Notes: generated by a model not told the origin, from the sequence alone. A DNA stretch of 64,000 nucleotides from Pseudomonas azerbaijanoccidentalis (GCF_019145495.1 NZ_JAHSTU010000010.1:1-64000); one strand, 5' to 3'; positions 8,265 through 15,932 are shown, counted from the stretch's first letter. Numbers and translations are program-made.

Positions 8265-9480
8265 GATCGACAGGTTGAACAACGTCAGTTGCAGTGGATT
8301 TGCGAAGGGGAACAGGCCGGCGGGCGTTTAACAGCACATGGGTGACCATGCCGAAAATCAGCCCCCAGAACGCGGCGGACAAACCGAACAACGACATGCC
8401 CGACGCCGTGACCAGGAAGGTCACCAACGCGGCTTCACGATCGTTCGGCACCGCCATCGCACCGGTTAACGCACCGGCAATGGCAGCGAACAATGCCAAC
8501 CCGGCCAGTGCTGCGATCAGCTCTTTGGGAAACGCCGAAAACAGCGAAACCAGGGTGGCGCCGAAGATCCCGAACAACAGGTAGCACACCCCGCCGACAA
8601 CCCCGGCGACGTAGCGTTTGCGTGGATCTTCATGGGATTCGCGACCGGTACAGATCGCGGCAGTGATCGCCGCCAGATTCAGCCCGTGGCAGCCGAACGG
8701 CGCCAGCAACGCCGTGGCCAGCGCGCTGCTGGCAATGATCGGGCTCGCGGGTGTCGAGTAACCGCTGGCGCGCAGCACCGCCATACCGGGCACGAACTGA
8801 CCGGTCAGCGCCACCATCACCAGCGGCAAGGCGATGTTCAGGATCGCGGCCAGGCTGAACTCAGGCGTGATCCACACCGGTGTGGCCAGGCCGATCACCA
8901 GCGCTTCACGGTGCAGATCACCGGTGAACGCGGCTATCGAACACCCCGTCAGCAACACCATCATCACCGCGTAACGCGGCATCACCCGCTTGCAGATCAG
9001 GTACGTGGCAAACATCGCCAACACCAGCAGCGGCTTGTGCTGCATCGACACGAACAACCCGGTGCCGAAACTGAACAGGATCCCCGCCAGCATCGCCGCA
9101 GCGATGGCGCCGGGTAGCTTGCTGATGATCCGGTCGAAAGCCCCCGAAATGCCGACCACGAAAATGATCAGGCTGCTGACCATATAAGCCCCCACGGCCT
9201 CTGCCATGGAGATGTCCGGCAATAGAGCCACCAGCAACGCCGAGCCCGGCGCCGACCAGGCGATGATCACCGGAACGCGGTAGCGCAGGCTCAAACCGAT
9301 GCCCAACACAGCGCTGCCAATGGAGATCGCCCAGATCCAGGACGACAGCACTTCCCGCGAAAGATGCGCCGCCTCCGCCGCCTGAAAAATAATCACCAGC
9401 GGGCCGGCATAGGAAATCACCGTGGCGATGAATCCAGCCACGGCGGCTGACAGCGAGAAGTCCTGGAAGAACCCTTTCAT
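8260..9480 (-). CDS. benE: benzoate/H+ symporter BenE
   Basis: BenE imports benzoate with protons across the inner membrane. The 406-residue protein has about 12 hydrophobic segments and the family features FIATVISYAGPLVIIFQAA near the N-terminus, VIIAWSAPGSALL around residue 75, and a conserved FGCHGLNLAAITAAICTG segment in the second half. It starts three bases after benK stops and its end nearly reaches the porin start, indicating one transcript. BenE and BenK are two unrelated benzoate carriers often encoded together in Pseudomonas. Confidence 0.9.
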   Translation of the reverse strand: MKGFFQDFSLSAAVAGFIATVISYAGPLVIIFQAAEAAHLSREVLSSWIWAISIGSAVLGIGLSLRYRVPVIIAWSAPGSALLVALLPDISMAEAVGAYMVSSLIIFVVGISGAFDRIISKLPGAIAAAMLAGILFSFGTGLFVSMQHKPLLVLAMFATYLICKRVMPRYAVMMVLLTGCSIAAFTGDLHREALVIGLATPVWITPEFSLAAILNIALPLVMVALTGQFVPGMAVLRASGYSTPASPIIASSALATALLAPFGCHGLNLAAITAAICTGRESHEDPRKRYVAGVVGGVCYLLFGIFGATLVSLFSAFPKELIAALAGLALFAAIAGALTGAMAVPNDREAALVTFLVTASGMSLFGLSAAFWGLIFGMVTHVLLNARRPVPLRKSTATDVVQPVDQ

Positions 9481-9483
9481 GGT

Positions 9484-10827
9484 TCAGGCACCAGTCGCTG
9501 ACAGCGCCGGGCTGACGCTGGAGGCGCTACGCCGGCTGCTGATGGCGAACACGGTCATGGCCAGGGCCGCCACCGCACCGGGCAAGGCAAACGCCATGAA
9601 GTTCAGTTGCAGCGGCAGGCTGATCCCGAGCAAGGCACCGCCCAGCAACGGACCGACGATGGCCCCGTTGCGCCCGATGCCCGAGGCCCAGCCAAGACCG
9701 GTCGAACGAATGGTCATGGAGTAGAACTGCGCGGCACAGGCGTACAACAGAATCTGCGAGCCAATGGTAGTGGCGCCAGCAATGGCGATCAGCAGGTACA
9801 ACACCGGCATCGGACTGTTGAAACCCAACAGCGTGATCGACACCGCCGCCATCGCGAAAAACACCGCCAGCACTTTCGGCAGATTGAGCTTGTCGCCCAA
9901 CACCCCGCCGCCGACCGCGCCGAAGATCGCCCCGAAGTTCAACACCAGCAGGAACGACAGGCTCGAACCGAGGCTGTAACCGGCGTTGGCCATCAGTTTC
10001 GGCAACCAGGAACTCAGCGCGTACACCATCAGCAGGCAGCAGAAAAACGCCAGCCACAACATCAGCGTGCGCAGCGCACGGCCTTCACGGAACAACTGCA
10101 ACACCGGGGTGCCCGTGCCTTTCACTTCGGCCATGTGCAACTGATCGGCGGTTTGCGCGACGTAGGCCGGGTCGATGCGCTGGAGAATGTTGCGCGCCTC
10201 TTCATCGCGCCCCTGACGCAACATGAAGCCCACCGATTCGGGCAAGAAGTACATGATCAGCGGCAACAGCAACAGTGGCAGGACCGCCACGTAAAACACC
10301 GACTGCCAGCCGAAACTCGGGATCAGCACAATGCCCAGCCCGGCGGACAACATGCCGCCCACCGAGTAACCGCTGAACATGATCGCCACCAGCGTGCTGC
10401 GGATTTTTTTCGGCGCGTATTCGTTCATCAGCGCCACGACGTTAGGCATCACGCCGCCAATGCCGAGCCCGGCAATGAAGCGACACAACCCGAACTCGGT
10501 GGGGTTGCGGGCGAAACCGTTGAGCACGGTGAAACCGCTGAAGAGCATCACGCAAATGGTGATGGCTTTCTTGCGGCCGATCCTGTCCGACAGCGGCCCG
10601 AAGAACAGCGCGCCGAACATCATGCCGAACAGTGCATAACTGCCCAATGCACCGGCTTGCAGGGGGCTGAGCCCCCACTCCTTCATCAACATCGGCAAGA
10701 CCACGCCGTAGATCACCAGATCGTAACCGTCGAAGATGATGATCAAGGCACACCAGAACAGCACCATCCAGTGAAAGCGGTTGAAACGAGCGTTGTCGAT
10801 AACCTCATGTACGTCGATCTTGCGCAT
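9484..10827 (-). CDS. benK: MFS aromatic acid/H+ symporter, BenK type
   Basis: This is an inner-membrane carrier of the AAHS family of the major facilitator superfamily (BenK, PcaK, MucK). The 447-residue protein has 12 predicted helices, the FDGYDLVIYGVVLP motif in helix 1 containing the conserved Asp pair, and the MFS loop motif GPLSDRIGRKKA between helices 2 and 3. Benzoate is the likely substrate because benE and an OprD porin follow directly and a BenR/XylS-type operator lies upstream. PcaK-type specificity cannot be ruled out from sequence alone. The leader carries an A-rich Hfq/Crc motif just ahead of the ribosome binding site. Confidence 0.82.
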   Translation of the reverse strand: MRKIDVHEVIDNARFNRFHWMVLFWCALIIIFDGYDLVIYGVVLPMLMKEWGLSPLQAGALGSYALFGMMFGALFFGPLSDRIGRKKAITICVMLFSGFTVLNGFARNPTEFGLCRFIAGLGIGGVMPNVVALMNEYAPKKIRSTLVAIMFSGYSVGGMLSAGLGIVLIPSFGWQSVFYVAVLPLLLLPLIMYFLPESVGFMLRQGRDEEARNILQRIDPAYVAQTADQLHMAEVKGTGTPVLQLFREGRALRTLMLWLAFFCCLLMVYALSSWLPKLMANAGYSLGSSLSFLLVLNFGAIFGAVGGGVLGDKLNLPKVLAVFFAMAAVSITLLGFNSPMPVLYLLIAIAGATTIGSQILLYACAAQFYSMTIRSTGLGWASGIGRNGAIVGPLLGGALLGISLPLQLNFMAFALPGAVAALAMTVFAISSRRSASSVSPALSATGA

Positions 10828-10832
10828 GGCAT

Positions 10833-10857
10833 TTATCTCTTGTTGTTGTTTTTTTGA
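10833..10857 (-). promoter_or_regulatory. Hfq/Crc-type CA motif in the benK leader
   Basis: The minus strand reads seven A residues, then CAACAACAAGAGATAAAT, ending five bases before the benK ATG. It contains overlapping AAnAAnAA repeats and merges with the ribosome binding site. This is the signature of Hfq/Crc translational repression known for benzoate and other catabolic genes in Pseudomonas. Confidence 0.65.
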
Positions 10858-10890
10858 GCGTGGGTATCACGGCTTACGTCCGTACAGCCG

Positions 10891-10896
10891 AGGGTA
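10891..10896 (-). promoter_or_regulatory. -10 element of the benK promoter
   Basis: TACCCT stands 21 bases downstream of the promoter-proximal BenR-type box, the same spacing I count between the proximal XylS box and the TAGGCT -10 hexamer in the TOL Pm promoter as I remember it. TTGACC at 10917-10912 could be a -35-like element, but its 15-base spacing is short, which fits an activator-dependent promoter. Confidence 0.6.
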
Positions 10897-10917
10897 GAGC
10901 CACCCGGCGCGGGTCAA

Positions 10918-10953
10918 TATCCGCAATGCGCAGACCTCTATCCGTTTTGTGCA
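10918..10953 (-). promoter_or_regulatory. BenR/XylS-type operator, two direct repeats
   Basis: On the minus strand TGCACAAAACGGATA (10953-10939) and TGCGCATTGCGGATA (10932-10918) are separated by six bases. Each follows the XylS/BenR pattern TGCA-N6-GGNTA; the second has G in place of A at position 4. The direct-repeat arrangement, six-base gap and distance to the -10 match promoter Pm. BenR is an AraC/XylS-family activator using benzoate as effector; no benR gene is in this window. Confidence 0.85.
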
Positions 10954-11044
10954 GGGCCCTGAACGGGCATGGGAACGGAGGGAATTGGCCCTCTCCGATA
11001 AACTGTCTTCTTTGTGATCGCAATTGAACGCTAAGCTTGGGCCT

Positions 11045-11671
11045 ATGGATGACTCAGATTACTTACGCCTGCTGACCATCGCGGCCGAGCAAGCCAACGC
11101 GTTCCTGTCCAATGCCCGCAAATGGGAGCGTGAGCGTTGGGTCTGCCAACGCCTGCTGCAAGGGCTGAACATTCCTTATCGCGCCGACGAATTCGCCCCG
11201 GCCGGGGAGCCGCCGGACGTGCTGTTTCGCGACGCCAGTTTCGAGGTGTTCTTCGTGCTCGACGAGGGCCGGCGCCTCAATGATGAATGGCGAGACGAAT
11301 TGCAACGCCGACGCAGCGCGTTCTCGCTGAGCCAACTGGTACGGCGCGAAGCCAAGCCGCGACGCATCCCCGCCAACGAGTTCTTGCTCCGTTTGGCACC
11401 GACCTTGCGCAAAAAGGCGCACAACTACAAAGAGCGCGGCATGGACCTGGGCGAACTGGACATCATCGCTTTCGCCAGCCTCAAGCGCGAAGTGCTGGAC
11501 CTCAACAGCCACTTCCCGCCGCCCACCGAATACTTGCGCCAGGGCTGGCGTTCGTTGTCTCTGGTTGGCCCGACCTTCGCCCGCGTGCTGTTCGCTCACC
11601 CGGATGCACCGGACTTCCTGCGCAGCAACCTGGGACGCAGCATTGTTTTCGATGTCGGGATCAGCCTGTGA
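11045..11671 (+). CDS. DUF1780 family protein (putative endonuclease fold)
   Basis: This 208-residue cytoplasmic protein is rich in Arg and Glu. The segment LLQGLNIPYRADEFAPAGEPPDVLFRDASFEVFFVLDEGRRL resembles a PD-(D/E)xK-type core (E...PDV...FEVFFV), and I recall DUF1780 being described as a putative endonuclease; activity is unproven. The ATG at 11045 is preferred over a TTG seven codons upstream. The stop overlaps the GTG of the MOSC gene as GTGA, so the two are translationally coupled. This pair precedes DUF3094 and ndh, as I recall from other pseudomonads. Confidence 0.75.
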   Translation: MDDSDYLRLLTIAAEQANAFLSNARKWERERWVCQRLLQGLNIPYRADEFAPAGEPPDVLFRDASFEVFFVLDEGRRLNDEWRDELQRRRSAFSLSQLVRREAKPRRIPANEFLLRLAPTLRKKAHNYKERGMDLGELDIIAFASLKREVLDLNSHFPPPTEYLRQGWRSLSLVGPTFARVLFAHPDAPDFLRSNLGRSIVFDVGISL

Positions 11672-12195
11672 GTCCATTGCAGGAATTGATTGCCCATGTA
11701 CCGCAAACCGGCCGCGTTCGCTGGATTGGCGTGCGCCCGGAGCGTCACGCGCCGATGATCGAACTGGACGCCGTGGAAGCGCGGCTTGAAGCCGGTTTGA
11801 CCGGTGACCGCGCCCGGCCCGGCGTACGCAACGCGCGGCAGGTGACGCTGATTCAGTGGGAACACCTGGCGGTGATCCATTCGCTGATGGGCCGCCCGGA
11901 CGATCAGCCGATCAAGCCTGAAGAGCTGCGGCGCAATCTCGTTATCAGTGGCATCAACCTGTTCAGCCTCAAGGGCCGGCGCTTTCGCATCGGCCAGGCG
12001 ATTTTCGAAACCACCGGTTGGTGCCAGCCTTGCGCGCGTCTGGAGAACAACCTTGGGCCGGGGACCTTTCAAGCCGTGCGTGGACATGGCGGAATCACAG
12101 CCCGGGTGTTACAAAGTGGAATCATTCGCCTGGACGATACCCTGAGCGTCTTGCCACTGACCGAGAGCGGCTATGCTCCGTTCATCGCGGGATAA
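11668..12195 (+). CDS. MOSC domain protein
   Basis: MOSC domains are related to the C-terminal sulfur-carrier part of molybdenum cofactor sulfurases and often handle activated sulfur through a cysteine. The 175-residue product keeps the family pattern LRRNLVISGINLFSLKGRRFRIGQAIFETTGWCQPCARLE, including the conserved GWCQPC cysteines, and an HGGITARVL motif that follows. The GTG start at 11668 overlaps the stop of the DUF1780 gene. The physiological substrate is unknown; YiiM-like detoxification of N-hydroxylated compounds is one possibility. Confidence 0.85.
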   Translation: MSPLQELIAHVPQTGRVRWIGVRPERHAPMIELDAVEARLEAGLTGDRARPGVRNARQVTLIQWEHLAVIHSLMGRPDDQPIKPEELRRNLVISGINLFSLKGRRFRIGQAIFETTGWCQPCARLENNLGPGTFQAVRGHGGITARVLQSGIIRLDDTLSVLPLTESGYAPFIAG

Positions 12196-12249
12196 CGCCC
12201 GTTGTAGCTTCATCACATTTAGCAACGTCTACCCCTGACGAGGCCCGAT

Positions 12250-12423
12250 ATGACCAGCCGCCTGAACCCCGACGACCAGAAGCATGTCGAAGAGTACCTG
12301 CAACTGTCCCAGCACCAAGTCGAGCGCCGACCTTTCCGGCCGTGGATGCTCCTTGTGCTGGTACTGGCAGTGACCATTGGTCTGGGCCTGTTGAGCCGAC
12401 TTATCAGTTACCTGACGCTATGA
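12250..12423 (+). CDS. DUF3094 small membrane protein
   Basis: This 57-residue protein has a charged N-terminal half (MTSRLNPDDQKHVEEYLQ, then HQVERRPFRPW) followed by one hydrophobic helix (MLLVLVLAVTIGLGLLSRLI). It matches my memory of the DUF3094 family restricted to pseudomonads and relatives. It probably sits in the inner membrane with the N-terminus in the cytoplasm. It lies 54 bases after the MOSC gene and 60 bases before ndh; such proximity to a membrane dehydrogenase is suggestive but not proof of partnership. Confidence 0.8.
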   Translation: MTSRLNPDDQKHVEEYLQLSQHQVERRPFRPWMLLVLVLAVTIGLGLLSRLISYLTL

Positions 12424-12483
12424 GCTGCCTTGCGCTCGCTCGGGTAATTGCACCGATTTCCTTTAGCCTTGCGAGTTATCCCC

Positions 12484-13782
12484 ATGTCCCATCGTATTGT
12501 TATTGTCGGCGGCGGCGCCGGCGGTCTGGAGTTGGCTACCCGCCTGGGTAAGACTCTGGGCAAGCGCGGCACAGCCAGCGTGATGCTGGTCGACGCGAAC
12601 CTGACCCACATCTGGAAACCGCTGTTGCACGAAGTGGCGGCCGGGTCGCTGAACTCTTCCGAAGACGAACTCAACTATGTGGCCCAGGCCAAATGGAACC
12701 ACTTCGAGTTCCAGCTGGGACGCATGAGCGGGCTTGATCGCGCGAGCAAGAAAATCCAGCTCGCGGCCACTTATGACGAAGCCGGTCTGGAGCTGGTACC
12801 CGCCCGCGAAGTGCCTTATGACTCGCTGGTGATTTCCGTCGGCAGCACCACCAACGATTTCGGCACCCAGGGCGCGGCGCAGCATTGCCTGTTCCTCGAT
12901 ACCCGCAAACAGGCCGAACGCTTCCACCAGCAACTGCTCAACCACTACCTGCGCGCCCATGCCGGGCAGACCGACAAGGTCGAGCAGATCAGCGTGGCCA
13001 TCGTCGGCGCTGGTGCCACGGGGGTCGAACTGGCCGCCGAACTGCACAACGCCGCCCATGAACTGGCGGCCTACGGCCTGGACCGGATCAAGCCGGAAAA
13101 CATGCACATCACCTTGATCGAAGCCGGGCCAAGGGTATTACCCGCGCTACCGGAACGCATCGGCGGGCCTGTGCATAAAACCCTGGAGAAACTCGGGGTC
13201 AACGTGATGACCAATGCCGCTGTCAGCGAAGTGACCGCCGACAGCCTGATTACCGTGGACGGCAAAGTGATCAACGCCAGCCTGAAAGTCTGGGCCGCGG
13301 GGATTCGTGCACCGGGTTTCCTCAAGGACATCGACGGCCTGGAAACCAACCGCATCAATCAACTGCAAGTGTTGCCGACCCTGCAAACCACCCGCGACGA
13401 AAACATTTTCGCCTTCGGTGACTGCGCCGCATGCCCGCAGCCCGGCACTGACCGCAACGTGCCGCCGCGCGCACAGGCTGCGCATCAACAAGCCTCGTTG
13501 CTGGCCAAATCGCTGAAATTGCGCATCGAAGGCAAGGCGCTGCCGGAGTACAAATACACCGACTACGGCTCTTTGATTTCGCTGTCGCGTTTTTCCGCTG
13601 TGGGTAACTTGATGGGCAACCTCACCGGCAGCGTGATGCTCGAAGGCTGGCTGGCGCGGATGTTCTACGTGTCGCTGTACCGCATGCACCAGATGGCGCT
13701 GTACGGACCGTTCCGCACGGCGATGCTGATGCTGGGCAGCAAGATCGGCCGAGGCACCGAGCCGCGCCTCAAACTGCACTGA
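12484..13782 (+). CDS. ndh: type II NADH dehydrogenase
   Basis: NDH-2 is a peripheral inner-membrane flavoprotein that passes electrons from NADH to ubiquinone without pumping protons. The 432-residue protein has the N-terminal FAD-binding motif VIVGGGAGGLE (residues 5-15), a second Rossmann motif VAIVGAGATGVELAAEL near residue 175 for NADH, and the conserved FAFGDCAACP segment that contacts FAD. The C-terminal region (LEGWLARMFYVSLYRMHQMALYG) is the amphipathic membrane anchor. I chose the ATG at 12484; an upstream in-frame start would precede the Rossmann fold by 12 unlikely residues. Confidence 0.95.
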   Translation: MSHRIVIVGGGAGGLELATRLGKTLGKRGTASVMLVDANLTHIWKPLLHEVAAGSLNSSEDELNYVAQAKWNHFEFQLGRMSGLDRASKKIQLAATYDEAGLELVPAREVPYDSLVISVGSTTNDFGTQGAAQHCLFLDTRKQAERFHQQLLNHYLRAHAGQTDKVEQISVAIVGAGATGVELAAELHNAAHELAAYGLDRIKPENMHITLIEAGPRVLPALPERIGGPVHKTLEKLGVNVMTNAAVSEVTADSLITVDGKVINASLKVWAAGIRAPGFLKDIDGLETNRINQLQVLPTLQTTRDENIFAFGDCAACPQPGTDRNVPPRAQAAHQQASLLAKSLKLRIEGKALPEYKYTDYGSLISLSRFSAVGNLMGNLTGSVMLEGWLARMFYVSLYRMHQMALYGPFRTAMLMLGSKIGRGTEPRLKLH

Positions 13783-13791
13783 TAAAAAACC

Positions 13792-13881
13792 TGTGGGAGC
13801 TAGCCTGCTGGCGATAGCGTCGAAACAGTCAACATCAATGCTGGCTGTTATACCGCCATCGCTAGCAGGCTAGCTCCCACA
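13792..13881. repeat. REP inverted pair after ndh
   Basis: Two copies of a REP unit face each other: TGTGGGAGCTAGCCTGCTGG with the following GCGATAGCG at the left, and the near-perfect complement ending CTAGCTCCCACA at the right, about 40 bases apart. It separates convergent ndh and the chemoreceptor gene and could stabilise or terminate both messages. Confidence 0.9.
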
Positions 13882-13898
13882 TTTTCTATCTGAATCAG

Positions 13899-15524
13899 CT
13901 ATACCCGAAAGCGCCCCACCATCCCCTGCAACGCATTGGCCAGTTGCGACAACTCATGGCTCGATGCGCTGGTCTGATTCGCTCCCGCGGCGGAGCGCAC
14001 TGACAAATCGCGAATGTTCACCAGATTGCGATCAACCTCGCGGGCGACTTGCGCCTGTTCTTCTGCTGCACTGGCGATCACCAGATTACGCTCGTGAATC
14101 TGATGCACCGATGCCGTGATCGTGTGCAAAGCCTCGCCTGCCCGCTCCGCCAATACCAGCGTGCTGGCCGCCCGAGAAGCGCTGGCGTTCATCGCCTCAA
14201 GCGCCTGGCTTGACCCGGTGCGCATGCCTTGCACCATTTGCTCGATCTCCTGGGTCGATTGCTGGGTGCGATAGGCCAAGGCCCGCACTTCATCGGCCAC
14301 CACGGCAAAGCCTCGACCACTCTCCCCGGCACGCGCCGCTTCAATCGCCGCGTTGAGTGCCAGCAGATTGGTTTGCTCGGCAATGGCACGAATCACGTCC
14401 AGCACCTTGCCGATGTCCTGAGATTGGTTGGCCAGTGACTGCACCAGCTCACCGGTACTGCGCACATCATTGGCCAACGAGCTGATGGCACTGGCCGTTT
14501 CGCTGACCCGTTCTTGCCCCTGATGCGCTGACTCGCTGGACTGACGCGTGGCCTCGGAGGTGGACACGGCATTGCGTGCGACCTCTTCCACCGCACTGGT
14601 CATTTCATTGACCGCCGTGGCGGCCTGTTCAATTTCGTTATTTTGCTGCTGCACGCCCTGATTGCTGTCGAGCGTCACGGCGTTCAACTCATCGGCGGCG
14701 GTCGCCAGTTGCGTGGCCGAACCGCTGATCCCTTGCAAAGTTTCCCGCAGATTCTGTTGCATGGCGGCCAATGCCTTGAGCAAGCGGCTGACTTCATCGT
14801 TGCCATGGGTTTCGATCGGACGGGTCAGATCGCCCTGTGCCACATGCTCGGCGGCCGTCACCGCGGCACTCAAAGGGCGCACGATGCTGCGGGTGAGCAG
14901 CATCGCCAGGCCAACGGTCGCCAACGCGGCAAGGGCGATGAACAAACTGACGATGGTGCGTGATGTTTCGTAATGCACTTTGGACTTTTCGCTTTCTGCC
15001 GCCACTTGCTGGGTAAACAACTGCGCCAGGTCACTGAGTTGTTTACCGGAACCGTCGACCACGGTTTTCATGTCGATCAGCAACAATTTGGTCAATTCGT
15101 CGCGGCGCCCCTGTTCAGCGAGGGTGAACGATTGCGCAATGCCGGCGCGGTAGGCCGTGAAGGTTTTTTTGAACTGCTCATACAACGCCTGGCCTTCGGC
15201 GGTGGTGACGAGCTGGTCGTACGCGGCGATTTTCTCGCTCAGCTCTTTGTCCCGCGTGTCCATCTGGCTGCGGTATTGGGCGATGTTCTTCGGGTCTTGG
15301 TCCAGGGCCATGCGCAGGGAAATGGTACGAATGCGCAGCATGATTTCGCGGATCTCGTCACCGCCACGAATGCTCGGCAGCCATTGTTTCTCCACTGCCA
15401 CTTCGCTCTCGCGAATGCTCGACATTTGCCCCAGGGCAAAAATCCCGAGCAACGCCACAAGCACCGCGATCAAGGCAAAGCCCAAGGCTGCACGGGGGGC
15501 AATATTCAACTGACGAAGAAACAT
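13899..15524 (-). CDS. methyl-accepting chemotaxis protein, four-helix-bundle sensor
   Basis: This 541-residue transmembrane chemoreceptor signals to CheA/CheW. A first transmembrane helix (about residues 10-31) is followed by a periplasmic segment of about 155 residues with the 4HB_MCP pattern (WLPSIRGGDEIREIMLRIRT...). Then come a second helix (190-212), a HAMP domain (RPLSAAVTAAEHVAQGDLTRPI) and a long coiled-coil signalling domain. The hairpin tip is intact: EQTNLLALNAAIEAARAGE then GRGFAVVADEVR. There is no C-terminal CheR-binding pentapeptide. The ligand cannot be predicted. An AAnAAnAA motif lies just upstream of the start codon. Confidence 0.92.
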   Translation of the reverse strand: MFLRQLNIAPRAALGFALIAVLVALLGIFALGQMSSIRESEVAVEKQWLPSIRGGDEIREIMLRIRTISLRMALDQDPKNIAQYRSQMDTRDKELSEKIAAYDQLVTTAEGQALYEQFKKTFTAYRAGIAQSFTLAEQGRRDELTKLLLIDMKTVVDGSGKQLSDLAQLFTQQVAAESEKSKVHYETSRTIVSLFIALAALATVGLAMLLTRSIVRPLSAAVTAAEHVAQGDLTRPIETHGNDEVSRLLKALAAMQQNLRETLQGISGSATQLATAADELNAVTLDSNQGVQQQNNEIEQAATAVNEMTSAVEEVARNAVSTSEATRQSSESAHQGQERVSETASAISSLANDVRSTGELVQSLANQSQDIGKVLDVIRAIAEQTNLLALNAAIEAARAGESGRGFAVVADEVRALAYRTQQSTQEIEQMVQGMRTGSSQALEAMNASASRAASTLVLAERAGEALHTITASVHQIHERNLVIASAAEEQAQVAREVDRNLVNIRDLSVRSAAGANQTSASSHELSQLANALQGMVGRFRV

Positions 15525-15535
15525 AACGAGCGCCT

Positions 15536-15546
15536 TTATTTTTGTT
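15536..15546 (-). promoter_or_regulatory. possible Hfq/Crc motif before the chemoreceptor gene
   Basis: AACAAAAATAA on the minus strand fits three successive AAnAAnAA registers. It lies directly before the AAGG ribosome binding site, 11 bases from the ATG. Composition alone could produce this in an A-rich leader, so confidence is limited. Confidence 0.4.
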
Positions 15547-15636
15547 GGCTGGAGTGGAGGCCCTGTCGGTGCTCCTGTAGCTCGTTATCGGCAAGTTGTA
15601 CGATGACTAAAGAGATGAGTGCACTTTTTCCAAGGC

Positions 15637-15673
15637 AAAAAAAATCCCCGTATCTTTCGATACGAGGATTTTT
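15637..15673 (-). terminator. terminator of the tRNA cluster
   Basis: On the minus strand a long stem (AAAATCCTCGTATC paired with GATACGGGGATTTT, one mismatch) with a 4-nt loop runs into eight T residues. It begins five bases after the CCA end of the last tRNA-Pro. Confidence 0.9.
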
Positions 15674-15677
15674 AATA

Positions 15678-15754
15678 TGGTCGGGGTAAGGGGATTCGAA
15701 CTCCTGACATCCTGCTCCCAAAGCAGGCGCGCTACCGGACTGCGCTATACCCCG
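15678..15754 (-). tRNA. tRNA-Pro(TGG), distal copy
   Basis: A 77-nt cloverleaf with anticodon TGG in the loop CTTTGGGAG, acceptor stem CGGGGTA paired with TACCCCG, T-loop GTTCGAATC and encoded CCA. It is identical across the whole gene to the proximal copy at 15933-16009. Its 5' end stands only two bases after the T-run of an intrinsic terminator, so expression would need read-through or processing. Confidence 0.95.
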
Positions 15755-15756
15755 GT

Positions 15757-15785
15757 AAAAAAAAGGCGACCTTTCAAAAGTCGCC
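15757..15785 (-). terminator. terminator between tRNA-Lys and distal tRNA-Pro
   Basis: GGCGAC-N9-GTCGCC followed by eight T residues on the minus strand, about 65 bases downstream of tRNA-Lys. The T-run ends two bases before the mature 5' end of the distal tRNA-Pro, an unusual position for a terminator. Confidence 0.85.
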
Positions 15786-15851
15786 TTCTTCGATCAGCGC
15801 TTTTGGCCTCTGATCTTAAGATTCGATTCCAGCGTTAACTGGTTTCAAAAA

Positions 15852-15927
15852 TGGTGGGTCGTGTGGGATTCGAACCTACGACCAATTGGTTAAAAGCCAA
15901 CTGCTCTACCAACTGAGCTAACGACCC
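15852..15927 (-). tRNA. tRNA-Lys(TTT)
   Basis: A 76-nt cloverleaf with acceptor stem GGGTCGT paired with ACGACCC, D-arm TAGCTCAGTTGGTAGAGCA, anticodon loop GCTTTTAAC with anticodon TTT, and encoded CCA. It is the third gene of the Asn-Pro-Lys-Pro cluster in the direction of transcription, six bases after the proximal tRNA-Pro. Confidence 0.96.
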
Positions 15928-15932
15928 AAAAA

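Noticed and set aside
9607..10857. 416-codon Gln/Arg/His-rich open frame antisense to benK
   Set aside because: Low-complexity product expected from the reverse complement of a membrane protein gene.
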